Of a stretch of DNA of 64,000 bases, positions 54,049 to 62,784 are shown piece after piece; position 1 is the first letter of the stretch, and every line of letters begins with the position of its first letter. This DNA is from Candidatus Pantoea formicae. GTDB lineage: Bacteria; Pseudomonadota; Gammaproteobacteria; Enterobacterales; Enterobacteriaceae. The stretch covers positions 186,001-250,000 of the forward strand of contig NZ_VWXD01000003.1 in assembly GCF_011752625.1 (NCBI RefSeq), read 5' to 3'. Made by a program: the position numbers and the translations under genes. Below the pieces are notes generated by a model. It was not told where the DNA came from, searched no databases, and worked only from the letters and a program-made list of their open reading frames with translations.

Positions 54049-55293
54049 TCACTGCTGCGTGCGCCGAACGCCGCCGGGATCCGGACGCGGATAATCGGCC
54101 CGAATATCCAACACCTTCGCATACTGGCTTTGCCAAAGCTGTAGATAAAGCGCATCCAGCCGGGCTGCCATTTTTTTACTATTCATCACCATTTCCAGAT
54201 TGCGCGAATTATCCATATATCCACCGCTCCAGTTACTGGTGCCTACCCACGCCAGCCGATCGTCAATAGTCATAATTTTGCTATGAATCACACGCGAAAA
54301 CGGGATAAAGCCGCGGCTGGCTTGCGGAATGGTGACCACTTTTATCTGCACGTTCGGCACCAGCGCCAAACTTTTTAGCCAGCTAATTTCCGGTTGTTTG
54401 GTATTCCAATCGGCGACCATCAACTCAACTTGAACGCCACGCGCGACTGCGGCACGCAAAGCATTGTCGATGACGCCATAAAATGGTCGAGACCGGTTTT
54501 CGCCGAATGACAGCGGCGCATAATCCATCACCTGCACGCGAATGCGCTTTTTTGCACTTGCCAGTAGCTGAGGTAACACCGCTTGTGAGTCAGGCACATC
54601 ACTTGGATTCCAGCGACGTGGGCTGGCAACCAGATAATTACCGTTCAACACATCGCTGGGTGGCGTGCCGCCGCCTAGTTCAGGGACGCTTTTTCCCGCA
54701 GCCAATAGTGCTTGCGCATCCCAGTCCTGCTGGAAAATTGCCGCCATTTTCGCCACAACGGTGGCGTTATTGATCAGAAGTCCGGTTTCATGGATGTGTT
54801 CCAGCGCGCGCCAGTCAAAATTCTGGCTACCCAGAAAACCGAGTTTGCCATCCACCACCCAATATTTGGCGTGCACGATGCCGCCCGCCAACTTGCCGAA
54901 CGGAATAATACGTAATGAAAGATTAGGCAGGCTTTCTAACTGTTCCAGAGTTGAGCGTGTGCTGATTTTGACGCCCTTCTCTTCCAGCAAAAAGCGAATT
55001 TTGACGCCACGCTCACCGGCACGGCGTAACGCTTCAATCACTGGCGTCAGGCGTGAATCCGCTTCATCGGCCACATAAAACTGCGCAATGTCGATCTGCT
55101 GCTGCGCGCCGTCAATCATCTCGCGCCAGACTTCGGCGCTATTGCGCAGATCTTCGGCGTTAAGCGTAGTTTCACTTGGCGCATCGTAGATCAGTTCATA
55201 GCCGGGAATGCTGACACTGGCTTTGCTTAACGGGCTGCACAGCAGCAGCCCGGTACAAAGCATTTGCGTCAGGCGCTGGCGCCAGTCACGCAT
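54049..55293 (-). CDS. Exported phospholipase D-like protein
   Basis: A 414-residue member of the PLD superfamily with both catalytic HKD motifs: His141, Lys143, Asp148 in HAKYWVVDGKLGFLGSQN and His337, Lys339, Asp344 in HSKIMTIDDRLAWVGTSN. A signal peptide of about 25 residues (ending PLSKA) predicts export to the periplasm or beyond. ATG 55293 follows GGGAG at 9 nt and overlaps exbB by 8 bp; an upstream in-frame ATG would add a charged tail before the signal. It is the last gene of the exbD-tonB-receptor-exbB operon, an unusual place for a phosphodiesterase. Confidence 0.85.
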   Translation of the reverse strand: MRDWRQRLTQMLCTGLLLCSPLSKASVSIPGYELIYDAPSETTLNAEDLRNSAEVWREMIDGAQQQIDIAQFYVADEADSRLTPVIEALRRAGERGVKIRFLLEEKGVKISTRSTLEQLESLPNLSLRIIPFGKLAGGIVHAKYWVVDGKLGFLGSQNFDWRALEHIHETGLLINNATVVAKMAAIFQQDWDAQALLAAGKSVPELGGGTPPSDVLNGNYLVASPRRWNPSDVPDSQAVLPQLLASAKKRIRVQVMDYAPLSFGENRSRPFYGVIDNALRAAVARGVQVELMVADWNTKQPEISWLKSLALVPNVQIKVVTIPQASRGFIPFSRVIHSKIMTIDDRLAWVGTSNWSGGYMDNSRNLEMVMNSKKMAARLDALYLQLWQSQYAKVLDIRADYPRPDPGGVRRTQQ

Positions 55294-55927
55294 AGCGCTG
55301 TACTCCCTTTTCCTTCCAACCTTCATTGTTGCTGGCCCGCGTCGGCGTGGCGGCGCGTAACAGCAACACCTTTAGCAGCTCATTAATGCGCTCCATACGG
55401 TTTTGCAGAAAATTGTTGCTGACGAGGCACAGCAGCGCAATCGCAATACCCAAACCGGTGGCGAACAGCGCGGTGCCCATGCCTGCAGAAACTTGGCTGG
55501 CATCGGAAACGCCCGAGGCCGCCAACGCTTTGAAGGTATCCATTATGCCCATCACCGTGCCGAGTAAGCCCAGCAATGGCGCTGCGGTGACCACGGTTTC
55601 CAGCAGCCATAAGCCGCGTGTCATTGCCGGTTTGCTCAGCAGATACTGCGCATCCATGATGTCGTTCATCGCTTCGCTGCTGACGCCGTTTTTCTTCTCC
55701 AGCACTGGCTCAATCATCTTGACCGGCAAGCTGGTTTGGCGGCGCAGTGCTTCCGGCAGTTCATTCAGCGTCATCGTGTCCGTGGTCATTTGCTTCTCCA
55801 ACTGCTTCGCCTGGCGCTGTGTCCAGGCAAACCAAATGGTGCGCTCAATGATGATCACTACTGCAATCGCCAGCGCGGCGTACATGACATAGAAGATCAG
55901 GTCGTGGACGAGTGTCGCATTCATCAT
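55286..55927 (-). CDS. exbB: ExbB-type proton channel subunit
   Basis: ExbB forms the pentameric inner-membrane channel that with ExbD drives TonB. The 213-residue MotA/TolQ/ExbB protein has a first helix after residue 10 and the signature GLWLLETVVTAAPLLGLLGTVMGIMDTF near 105-132, then GMGTALFATGLGIAIAL near 150. The ATG at 55927 has AAGG 6 nt before it; one two codons earlier is too close. It follows the receptor gene by 14 bp and is separated from exbD by two genes, an uncommon order. Confidence 0.92.
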   Translation of the reverse strand: MMNATLVHDLIFYVMYAALAIAVVIIIERTIWFAWTQRQAKQLEKQMTTDTMTLNELPEALRRQTSLPVKMIEPVLEKKNGVSSEAMNDIMDAQYLLSKPAMTRGLWLLETVVTAAPLLGLLGTVMGIMDTFKALAASGVSDASQVSAGMGTALFATGLGIAIALLCLVSNNFLQNRMERINELLKVLLLRAATPTRASNNEGWKEKGVQRYA

Positions 55928-55941
55928 GTTCATCCTTCAGG

Positions 55942-58188
55942 TTAGAAAGTTGCTTCCAGCGAGACGCTAAACGTACGTTCCTCGCCCACGTTGTAATAAG
56001 GTGTGGCGCCGCGCAGGCCGTTATGCTCATCGGCATTGGTCACTACGGTACGCGCCGATGTCAGGTACTCTTTATCAAACAGGTTCTCAACTCCAACACG
56101 CAGCGTGGCACTTTTGACAATCTTCTTATCCACTGGCAAATAGACACCTGCCGATAAATCAAACAGTGTTCTGCCGCCAATTTTCTGATCGTTAGTCATG
56201 TCACCATAAAATGCGCCGACATATTTGCCGGTGATATTGCTGTAGAACAGGCCGTCGTCGTAGCCGAGCGAGAGGTTGAGAAGGTTTTTTGGCGCGTTCG
56301 GGATCTGCTTGCCGCTGGTTGGTACTTCAATGCCGCTGCGGCTGGTGTTATTTTTCTGTTCGGTATCGGTGTAGGTATATGACGCGTAGTAATTGAAGTT
56401 ATACGGCAGCAAGCCACTCCACTCCAGCTCCAGCCCGCGATTCTGCACTTTGCCGGCGTCGATCATTTCGTAATCCCCATCGGCGTTGGTGGTAGAAACT
56501 TGGCGATGGGTGTAGTTAAGGTAGAACAAGGTGGCGCTCAACATCATATCTTCACCCTGGAAACGCCAGCCCAGCTCGTGGTTCCAGCTCATTTCAGGTT
56601 CAAGGCTGAACGAGTCGCCAACGTTGTACAACACATAGTTTTGCGGCGTACGCATGTTGCGCGTCAGATTATAAAACAGCTGATTTTCCGGGTTGAGTTT
56701 GTAACTGGCGCTAAAGTTCGGCAGCAGTTCGCTATAGGTTTTGCTGCGTTTTTCTGGTGCGGCTTCGAGGCTGCCTTTGTTATTGCCGCGACGCTCAACG
56801 TGCTGCCAGGCCAAGCCGCCGACCAAGGTCAAATCGGATGTCGTATACCAGGTATCCTGCAACCACACTTTCTGCGCAGGCGTCACGGTGTATTGATTGC
56901 GGCCTTGCACAGTTTTGCCGTTGGCATCAGTCACCTGACCGGAACCGCCCGGTTCACCCCATAGATCCACCGGATTACCATCGCCTTTAATCGCGATGAA
57001 CGGCTGAGTTTGTGACTGGCGCGCGCGCTCATACCAGTAACCAATATCAAGGCTATGCGCCTCGTTGATATCCCATTTCAATTTAGTGGTGATGCCGGGA
57101 CGCCAGGTTTGCGTCCATGAAGGACGATAGTAGGTATTGCTGGTTAGATTGCTGAGGTCGTACTGGCCGTTGCGGTCGGAGGTTGGGCCCAGCGTGTTGG
57201 CACTTTGACCACTAAAGCTGCCGCCGTTGCCCCAGTAATAGTAAGGCTGTAAAGTCAGCGCCAGATTATCGCGCAGCTGTAATTTCTGAGAGAAGCTGAC
57301 CGTGAGATTTTCAAACGGGTTACGGTTGAGTTTGTAATAGCGTGAAAGTTGGCCGCTGCTGTTGTACTGCGGCGTCGCCGGATAATCATTGCTATAGCGT
57401 CCTCCTTGATCAAACTGCGCTTTGCTGATCGAATTGTAGTTGCTGTTTAATTGACGGTTATATTTGACGATCAGATTGCTACTGTTGCCGTTTTCGGCTT
57501 CATACAGCGAATTCATCTCGAACTTGTTCGAGTACAACCGCCCTTCACCGCGCCACTTTTTCGCTTCAGTGTGCGAATAGGAGAGCCAGTTACTGAAACC
57601 GTTGTATTCACCGGTTTCGAGACGCGCAAAGGTTTTGCTGAGATTATTACTGCCGAGGGTTTGTTTCACAAAGCCGCCGAACTCTTTCGCCGGACGTTTA
57701 GTCACTAATCCGATATTGCCTCCGCTAGAGCCAATATGCGGGCCGTCCGCTTCCGAAGAACCTTGAGTAATGAAAATTTCTTGCAAGTTCTCTTCATCAC
57801 CGACCAGATTGGGATATACGGCGTAATTGCCGGAGTCGTTAATGGGGATGCCATCCATCGACAAACCGATTTGGTCAGAGCTCATTCCGCGCATGGTGTA
57901 GTCTACGCCGCTCAAGCCGCTGGAATCGTTACTGTTAACATTTAATCCTGGCGAATATTTCAGACGATCCAAGGCATTACCCGCAATGTTGGCCTGTTTT
58001 TTCATCGCCTCTTTGGTGATGGTCGAGCGCGCTTTGGCGCTTTCTTCCTGCACCATCATACCGCCGCCAAGTGATTGCCCTTGAACGTTAATGGTGCCGA
58101 CATCAGTTTCATCAGCAGCCAGCGCTACGCCCGGAGAAAGCGCAGACATCACCGCAAGGTAAACCCCAGAACGTGTAAATGCTCTCAT
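55942..58188 (-). CDS. TonB-dependent outer-membrane receptor
   Basis: A 748-residue receptor. Signal peptide ends VALA before ADET. The TonB-box region is DVGTINVQGQS, and the plug domain runs about 50-170 with DYTMRGMSSDQIGLSMDGIPIND and GSSEADGPHIGSSGGNIGLVTKRP. A 22-strand barrel follows, with the typical C-terminus ending in Phe (EERTFSVSLEATF). The barrel contains many Asn, Ser and Tyr residues. The substrate is not evident; no siderophore gene or clear Fur box is seen nearby, so a non-iron ligand is possible. Confidence 0.92.
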   Translation of the reverse strand: MRAFTRSGVYLAVMSALSPGVALAADETDVGTINVQGQSLGGGMMVQEESAKARSTITKEAMKKQANIAGNALDRLKYSPGLNVNSNDSSGLSGVDYTMRGMSSDQIGLSMDGIPINDSGNYAVYPNLVGDEENLQEIFITQGSSEADGPHIGSSGGNIGLVTKRPAKEFGGFVKQTLGSNNLSKTFARLETGEYNGFSNWLSYSHTEAKKWRGEGRLYSNKFEMNSLYEAENGNSSNLIVKYNRQLNSNYNSISKAQFDQGGRYSNDYPATPQYNSSGQLSRYYKLNRNPFENLTVSFSQKLQLRDNLALTLQPYYYWGNGGSFSGQSANTLGPTSDRNGQYDLSNLTSNTYYRPSWTQTWRPGITTKLKWDINEAHSLDIGYWYERARQSQTQPFIAIKGDGNPVDLWGEPGGSGQVTDANGKTVQGRNQYTVTPAQKVWLQDTWYTTSDLTLVGGLAWQHVERRGNNKGSLEAAPEKRSKTYSELLPNFSASYKLNPENQLFYNLTRNMRTPQNYVLYNVGDSFSLEPEMSWNHELGWRFQGEDMMLSATLFYLNYTHRQVSTTNADGDYEMIDAGKVQNRGLELEWSGLLPYNFNYYASYTYTDTEQKNNTSRSGIEVPTSGKQIPNAPKNLLNLSLGYDDGLFYSNITGKYVGAFYGDMTNDQKIGGRTLFDLSAGVYLPVDKKIVKSATLRVGVENLFDKEYLTSARTVVTNADEHNGLRGATPYYNVGEERTFSVSLEATF

Positions 58189-58220
58189 CGAAATTTCCTT
58201 TTAATTTTAAAATTGGGCGG

Positions 58221-58988
58221 TCATGGCGCCCGGTAGTTAAAAGTGGCGGTAAAACGTTTAGTACGTTGCCCAGCAAAGGCGTCAGCCGGAAACGGCCTCA
58301 CCTGTTTAATGTTTTGCAAGCTGCTGGCGGCCGCGCGATTCAGCAACATACTTCGCGCCTTAGTGGTGACACCTGAATCCAGCACACGACCGCTACGGTC
58401 CACCTCCAGCCACACTTCTACCTGGCCTTCCGGGCGTTCTAGCGATGCCTGGCGTCCCGTGGGATAACGCTTTTGTGCTTCGAGGTCGCGACGCAGCGCG
58501 GCAATCCAGCCATTCTCCAGAGCGGCAGCGTTAACTGCGGGAGCGGATGGAATAACTGGCGCAGCAGGCTTCTTATTCACGGTTGGGTGCGTATTACTTT
58601 GCACGCTCTTCTCGGCTGGTCGCGGTTCTGTCGCCGGTTTCTGCTTGGTAACTGGCTTTGGTTTTGGTTGCGGTTTCGGTTCTGCCTTCAGCTGCGGTTT
58701 GACCCGCGGTGGCGGCGCGATCGGCTCGGACGCTGGCGCGTTGGTCACCGGTGGCGGTTCGGGAATGGGTTCTGGTAATGGCGGTGGCTCGGACGGCGAC
58801 GATTCCGCCTGCGGCTCTGGATCGGGCTGTTCAGCGGGCAGTTCCACCAACGCCACTTCCATTGTCGTCTCGTCATAGCGCGGTTGGACTTTCAGCAAGG
58901 TCAGAGGGTTGTTGAACATCATCCAGCCCGCCGCAGCGATAACCGGTATCCAACTGAAAGCATGGCGTAAGCGGTAAAGTGAATACAT
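58221..58988 (-). CDS. tonB: TonB-type energy transducer
   Basis: A 255-residue TonB. One N-terminal membrane helix (HAFSWIPVIAAAGWMMF near 9-25) is followed by a long Pro-rich spacer with Glu-Pro then Lys-Pro repeats (about 50-140, including EPKPQPKPKP). The C-terminal domain (about 165-255) has KRYPTGRQ and GRVLDSGV. It is a dedicated copy for the receptor that follows 32 bp later. ATG 58988 has GGAAG at 7 nt and lies 1 bp after the exbD stop; the frame is open 14 codons upstream inside exbD. Confidence 0.9.
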   Translation of the reverse strand: MYSLYRLRHAFSWIPVIAAAGWMMFNNPLTLLKVQPRYDETTMEVALVELPAEQPDPEPQAESSPSEPPPLPEPIPEPPPVTNAPASEPIAPPPRVKPQLKAEPKPQPKPKPVTKQKPATEPRPAEKSVQSNTHPTVNKKPAAPVIPSAPAVNAAALENGWIAALRRDLEAQKRYPTGRQASLERPEGQVEVWLEVDRSGRVLDSGVTTKARSMLLNRAAASSLQNIKQVRPFPADAFAGQRTKRFTATFNYRAP

Positions 58989-58989
58989 A

Positions 58990-59397
58990 TCACAGCTTCC
59001 GCGTGGCGATGGAAATCGACGTGAAGCCACCCTGACGCAAGCTGTCCATCACCGCTACCAAACGCTCCACGGGCACGGATTTATCGCTATTGAGGATGAT
59101 TGCTGTGGAATCGATGCTGGCCTGCCCTGCCTTCAGACGCGCCACCAACGCTTCTAAGGTCACGCCTTCACCGTCCAGTTCCAGCTGATTATTTTCACCC
59201 AATGTGACAATCGCGCGCTTTTGCGGCTTAATTTGCTGTGCGCTGGCCGCTGCGGGTAATTGTGTTTTCATTCCCTGCGATGGAATAACGTTGAGACTGA
59301 TCAACACAAAGAAAACCAGCAGAAACATCATCACGTCGATCATTGGTATTAATTCGATGTGCGCTTTGTTCTTTTTGGATTCATTCCAACTTCGCAT
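58990..59397 (-). CDS. exbD: ExbD-type proton channel subunit
   Basis: A 135-residue ExbD/TolR protein with one membrane helix carrying the proton-relay aspartate in IPMIDVMMFLLVFFVLISLN (about 17-36). A periplasmic domain follows with RLVAVMDSLRQGGFTSISIAT near the end. GGAG precedes the ATG. It is the first gene of the operon; transcription must start in the A+T-rich gap 59398-59918. Confidence 0.92.
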   Translation of the reverse strand: MRSWNESKKNKAHIELIPMIDVMMFLLVFFVLISLNVIPSQGMKTQLPAAASAQQIKPQKRAIVTLGENNQLELDGEGVTLEALVARLKAGQASIDSTAIILNSDKSVPVERLVAVMDSLRQGGFTSISIATRKL

Positions 59398-59918
59398 TGC
59401 CTGGCTCCTTTTAGAAAGCAGCCAATATAGGAATCTAATGTTTATCTTTCGTTACATTATTAAGAATAAATTAATTGTTTCTTACGCAATAATGTAAATT
59501 ATTACACAATAAAACTATTCAAATTACACATAATCATCATTTATTCGCATTCAGTTTGGTCTTAGGAACGCAAATATCGCAGGAGAGATGCGGGTATACG
59601 GGTGACCGATTGTGTGGCGCCCCCTGATGTGCGGGTACGCACCGAATGAGAAATTGATGCGTTCTCGTTTTACCGACGTATGTATTCGTAACAGCCATAA
59701 ATCAGTCCAATATGAACGTCAGGTATGTATCAGACCCTGCTTATTACAATTGGACGGCAGCCACCGTTAGGTCATTTTTTTTCACGTTCGACTTTGTTCA
59801 ATTTTTTTGACTTATTAAAGCAATTATTACCGATTTTCAGTATGCATCAAGGGGTTTAGTATTCATTCCATCGAGGCAGAACGCCTCACAATGAAAACTA
59901 AACTTCCAGGAAATGACC
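59398..59918. promoter_or_regulatory. Divergent intergenic region between exbD and a DUF1471 gene
   Basis: These 521 bp have no convincing gene. The part near exbD is very A+T-rich and must hold the TonB-operon promoter; I looked for a Fur box and found no convincing one. The right end (from about 59797) is homologous to the leader of the second DUF1471 gene at 63735. Confidence 0.4.
59873..59887 (+). promoter_or_regulatory. Conserved leader hairpin of the first DUF1471 gene
   Basis: GAGGC-AGAAC-GCCTC, 32 nt before the ATG. The same place upstream of the paralogue at 63735 has GAGGT-GAAAC-GCTTC, where base changes keep pairing (G-T and T-G). Compensating changes suggest a functional RNA element. 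Confidence 0.45.
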
Positions 59919-60128
59919 ATGAAAAACATCAAAACTTTCGTTGTAGTTGCAGCTCTGGCACTTATCTCTTCTTCAAGCTTTGCGCAAACCGTGACGGCTA
60001 CGGTGTCAACGCTGGACGGTGCAGAAGCGCAAATCGCGGCAAAAGCGAAACTCGCTGGCGCAGGATATAGCATTACCGAAGCCTATGCGGGTAACCAAGT
60101 ACACATGACCGCACGTCTGACCAAATAA
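59919..60128 (+). CDS. DUF1471 (YdgH/BhsA/McbA-type) small periplasmic protein
   Basis: A 69-residue exported protein. A signal peptide of about 21 residues ends SSFAQ, and a single DUF1471 domain follows (LDGAEAQIAAKAKLAGAGYSITEAY). Relatives in enterobacteria respond to acid, peroxide, chlorine or biofilm signals. The second ATG (59919) is preferred since AGGA is 7 nt before it; the first overlaps that spacing. A paralogue lies at 63735. Downstream is a strong terminator. Confidence 0.85.
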   Translation: MKNIKTFVVVAALALISSSSFAQTVTATVSTLDGAEAQIAAKAKLAGAGYSITEAYAGNQVHMTARLTK

Positions 60129-60157
60129 TCATGGTCGCAAAAGGATTTGCCAGAAGG

Positions 60158-60181
60158 GGCTGCCGAAAGGTGGCCTTTTTT
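60158..60181 (+). terminator. Intrinsic terminator of the first DUF1471 gene
   Basis: GGCTGCC pairs with GGTGGCC (with wobbles) around a GAAA tetraloop, followed by six T. Confidence 0.85.
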
Positions 60182-60231
60182 GGTGGATTGGAATAAAGAA
60201 AATGTTTAAGAAACAGCAGATATTGAATGGT

Positions 60232-60257
60232 AAAAAAGACCCGCTATACGGGTCTTT
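60232..60257 (-). terminator. Intrinsic terminator of the esterase gene
   Basis: AAAGACCCG pairs with CGGGTCTTT around a 5-nt loop. On the leftward strand a T-run follows, about 40 bp after the esterase stop codon. Confidence 0.8.
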
Positions 60258-60295
60258 ATATGTGTATTTCGGCCCAGATCAGAGTTAAAACAGCC

Positions 60296-61315
60296 TTACT
60301 TCAGATGCAATTTGATTTCTGAAGAGGCTTGTTGCAGCGCCGTTCGAACGGTGGGTTCCTGACTAATGGCATTAAGTAGGCCGTAATCGTGGATCATCCC
60401 GTTATAGCGGGTTACCGTTACTGGCACGCCTGCCGCATCGAGTTTACGTCCAAAGGCTTCGCCTTCATCGCGCAGCACGTCCAATTCGGCAGTCTGAATC
60501 AGCGTCGGCGATAACCCTTTCAGCTCAGCGGTTGTGGCGCGAAGTGGTGATGCCAGAATGTTATTGCGGTCAGTTTCAGACGTGGTGTAGTTATCCCAGA
60601 ACCATTTCATCATGTTCTTCGTCAGGAAATGCCCTTCAGCAAACTGCTGATAGGATGCGTCGCTGAAATCAGCATCGGTTACCGGCCACAGCATCACGTT
60701 ATAGCGGATCGCTGGCGTATGGTTACGCAAAGCCTGCAATGCCACTGAAGCCACCATGTTGCCCCCTACACTGTTCCCTACCAGCGCCAGACGCGTTCCA
60801 TCTACACCGATTTCATTACCGTGCTCGGCAACCCATTTTGTCGCTTCATAAGCCTGTGTTACAGCGACCGGGAAATGTGCTTCAGGAGACGGCGTATAGT
60901 TGACAAAGACCGCCGCAGCGCCGGATTCATTGACCAGGTCGCGAACCAGACGCTCGTGAGTCTGGTAATCGCCCAGCACCCAGCCTCCGCCATGGAAGAA
61001 CATGAATACCGGCAGCGTGCCCGAAGCATTTTCCGGCTTAACCACCGTTAGCGTCAGTGGTTTGCCAAGTACGGTGATCACTTTTTCCGAGACGCTCGCA
61101 GGTGGCAGCTTCACTCCTTTTTGTGCACCAATCAGCACCGCACGCGCTGCGGCTGGTGAAAGTTGCTCAATAGGTTTTCCGCCTCCACTGTTCAGTACCT
61201 TTAGGAAGGCACTGACGCCCGCTGTAGGTTCAGGCGTATTATCTGGTGCACCGGCAAAAGCGGCACCGACTTGAGTGGCCAGAAGCACTGCAATGGCCTT
61301 CATTTTCAAATTCAT
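60296..61315 (-). CDS. Exported alpha/beta-hydrolase (HSL-type esterase)
   Basis: A 339-residue hydrolase with a signal peptide (MNLKMKAIAVLLATQVGAAFA). The HSL-family oxyanion motif is FFHGGGWVLGDY near 122-133. The nucleophile elbow is GNSVGGN near 197, where the usual GDSAGG carries Asn and Val. Asp of the triad is in AELDVLRDEG and His in MIHDYGLL near 310. It should act on short acyl esters in the periplasm. ATG 61315 has AGGGA upstream; a more distant ATG would mask the signal peptide. It is upstream of an AraC gene on the same strand. Confidence 0.83.
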   Translation of the reverse strand: MNLKMKAIAVLLATQVGAAFAGAPDNTPEPTAGVSAFLKVLNSGGGKPIEQLSPAAARAVLIGAQKGVKLPPASVSEKVITVLGKPLTLTVVKPENASGTLPVFMFFHGGGWVLGDYQTHERLVRDLVNESGAAAVFVNYTPSPEAHFPVAVTQAYEATKWVAEHGNEIGVDGTRLALVGNSVGGNMVASVALQALRNHTPAIRYNVMLWPVTDADFSDASYQQFAEGHFLTKNMMKWFWDNYTTSETDRNNILASPLRATTAELKGLSPTLIQTAELDVLRDEGEAFGRKLDAAGVPVTVTRYNGMIHDYGLLNAISQEPTVRTALQQASSEIKLHLK

Positions 61316-61450
61316 GAATATCCCTGTTTGTTTAAGAGTAAATAATGCCCCATTTACGGTCGTCACTTTAATTTAAGTCTGGCCGTAAATAATGCAGTAC
61401 TTCATCGTGGGCCTTATCTGTTAATGATGTGATATCTCATTCATTTTCAG

Positions 61451-62035
61451 CTAATTATTGAGCTGCGGGTTAATCAGCATTTCAATCATCTCAACCCATT
61501 TTCGTTCATCACTGCTGAATTTCTTCCTGATCACCGCTGGCGTATATCCGGTAATGCCTTTAACGGTGCGTGTAAATGAGGCCTGGCAGTTAAATCCATT
61601 TTCAACAGCCACTTCAAGAATGCGTTTATTACTGCTTATCAGCAAAAAAGTGGTATTAATGACGCGACGAATACGGACATATTCATAAACGTTAAGACCG
61701 GTTAATTGCAGGAATTTTCGCTGAAAATGCCAGACGGAATAGCCACTCTTCTCGGATATGCGTTCTACCGACAGGTTTTGATCAAGATTTTCTTCAATCC
61801 ATTGGATCATCTGCTGGATAACCGAAAATACCACTCCATCGCGCAGACCTAGGTGGGCAGAGGGACCACCGCTAATAAGAATATCTTTTCCGTCAGACCG
61901 CAGCGCAGGTATCAATACATTTAGCGTGATTTTGTTGTTTATTAGGCTGACGCTGACCACGGGTTTTGGTGCGAGAAAGCGTTGAAGATAGACCATAGAT
62001 TTCACTGTTGATGGAACAGCTTCAGTCTGTGACAT
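61451..62035 (-). CDS. AraC-family regulator (short, MarA/SoxS-like domain)
   Basis: A 194-residue protein. The last 110 residues are the double helix-turn-helix of AraC proteins: LSVERISEKSGYSVWHFQRKF near 100-120 and ILEVAVENGFNCQASFTRTVKGITGYTP near 150-178. The N-terminal 75 residues do not look like a complete ligand-binding cupin. It resembles the AraC gene at 62785 and may regulate the adjacent esterase or the FMN reductase. ATG 62035 is chosen for the AGG site before it. Confidence 0.83.
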   Translation of the reverse strand: MSQTEAVPSTVKSMVYLQRFLAPKPVVSVSLINNKITLNVLIPALRSDGKDILISGGPSAHLGLRDGVVFSVIQQMIQWIEENLDQNLSVERISEKSGYSVWHFQRKFLQLTGLNVYEYVRIRRVINTTFLLISSNKRILEVAVENGFNCQASFTRTVKGITGYTPAVIRKKFSSDERKWVEMIEMLINPQLNN

Positions 62036-62158
62036 AATTTTACCTGCCTGAAGATGACGCTCGCGGTACAACCGCAAACCTAATTCGGCGAATAACTTCA
62101 GCCTGATATGTATTTAAAATGCGGGGCATTAACCACCCCGCGCTGCAATGAACAATTA

Positions 62159-62704
62159 TTAACGGGCAAAGTCTCTGAATGCCGTCAGCTGGCGCGATAG
62201 AAACTGGCGGGTTGATTCATCGGTCAGGATGCCGTCTGTCACCTTCTCACTCACCTCGCCAATGATCGCTTCGGGTTTGTTCAGCAGACGCGCATCAAAG
62301 TAACCGAGGATCTGGCGCAGGTGGATCTGCGCGCGAACGCCGCCCAGTTTGCCCGGCGATGCGGACTGAATCAGTACCGGCTTTCCGGCGATGGGTTGAG
62401 GTGACACGCGTGAGAGCCAGTCCAGGGCATTCTTCAGTACGCCCGGAATGGAGTGATTGTATTCCGGTGTGATAATGATGAGGCCATCAGCCTTTAGAAT
62501 GCTTTCGGCCATTGCTAACACTTCGGCTGGAAAGCCCGCGGCTTCAGTGTCCGTGCTGTAATGGGGGAAAAGACCCGGTGAGCCCAGATGTTCAAAGATA
62601 ACGCCTTCAGGTGCCAACTCTGGCAGCGCGTTGGCAATGGCCGCATTAAATGATCCCACACGCAGGCTGCAAGTAAGCGTGACGAATTTCAGAGTTTGAT
62701 TCAT
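62159..62704 (-). CDS. NADPH-dependent FMN reductase / azoreductase-like flavodoxin
   Basis: A 181-residue flavodoxin-fold protein of the NADPH-dependent FMN reductase family (like ChrR, YieF). The phosphate loop is TCSLRVGSFNAAIANAL near 11-27, and TPEYNHSIPGVLKNALDWLSR near 78-98 is the typical FMN-ring contact. Family members reduce quinones, azo dyes or chromate. GAGGAT precedes the ATG. It is transcribed in the same direction as the two AraC genes on either side. Confidence 0.9.
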   Translation of the reverse strand: MNQTLKFVTLTCSLRVGSFNAAIANALPELAPEGVIFEHLGSPGLFPHYSTDTEAAGFPAEVLAMAESILKADGLIIITPEYNHSIPGVLKNALDWLSRVSPQPIAGKPVLIQSASPGKLGGVRAQIHLRQILGYFDARLLNKPEAIIGEVSEKVTDGILTDESTRQFLSRQLTAFRDFAR

Positions 62705-62784
62705 GGTGATCCTCAGATTAATCGGTCTCAGTGCTTATCAGCACCTGTTCTGCAATAGCAATTTATTTCTAAGCTTTTATACTT

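Noticed and set aside
59420..59560. Possible Fur box upstream of exbD
   Set aside because: The best A+T-rich stretches match the 19-bp Fur consensus poorly; I could not support a site.
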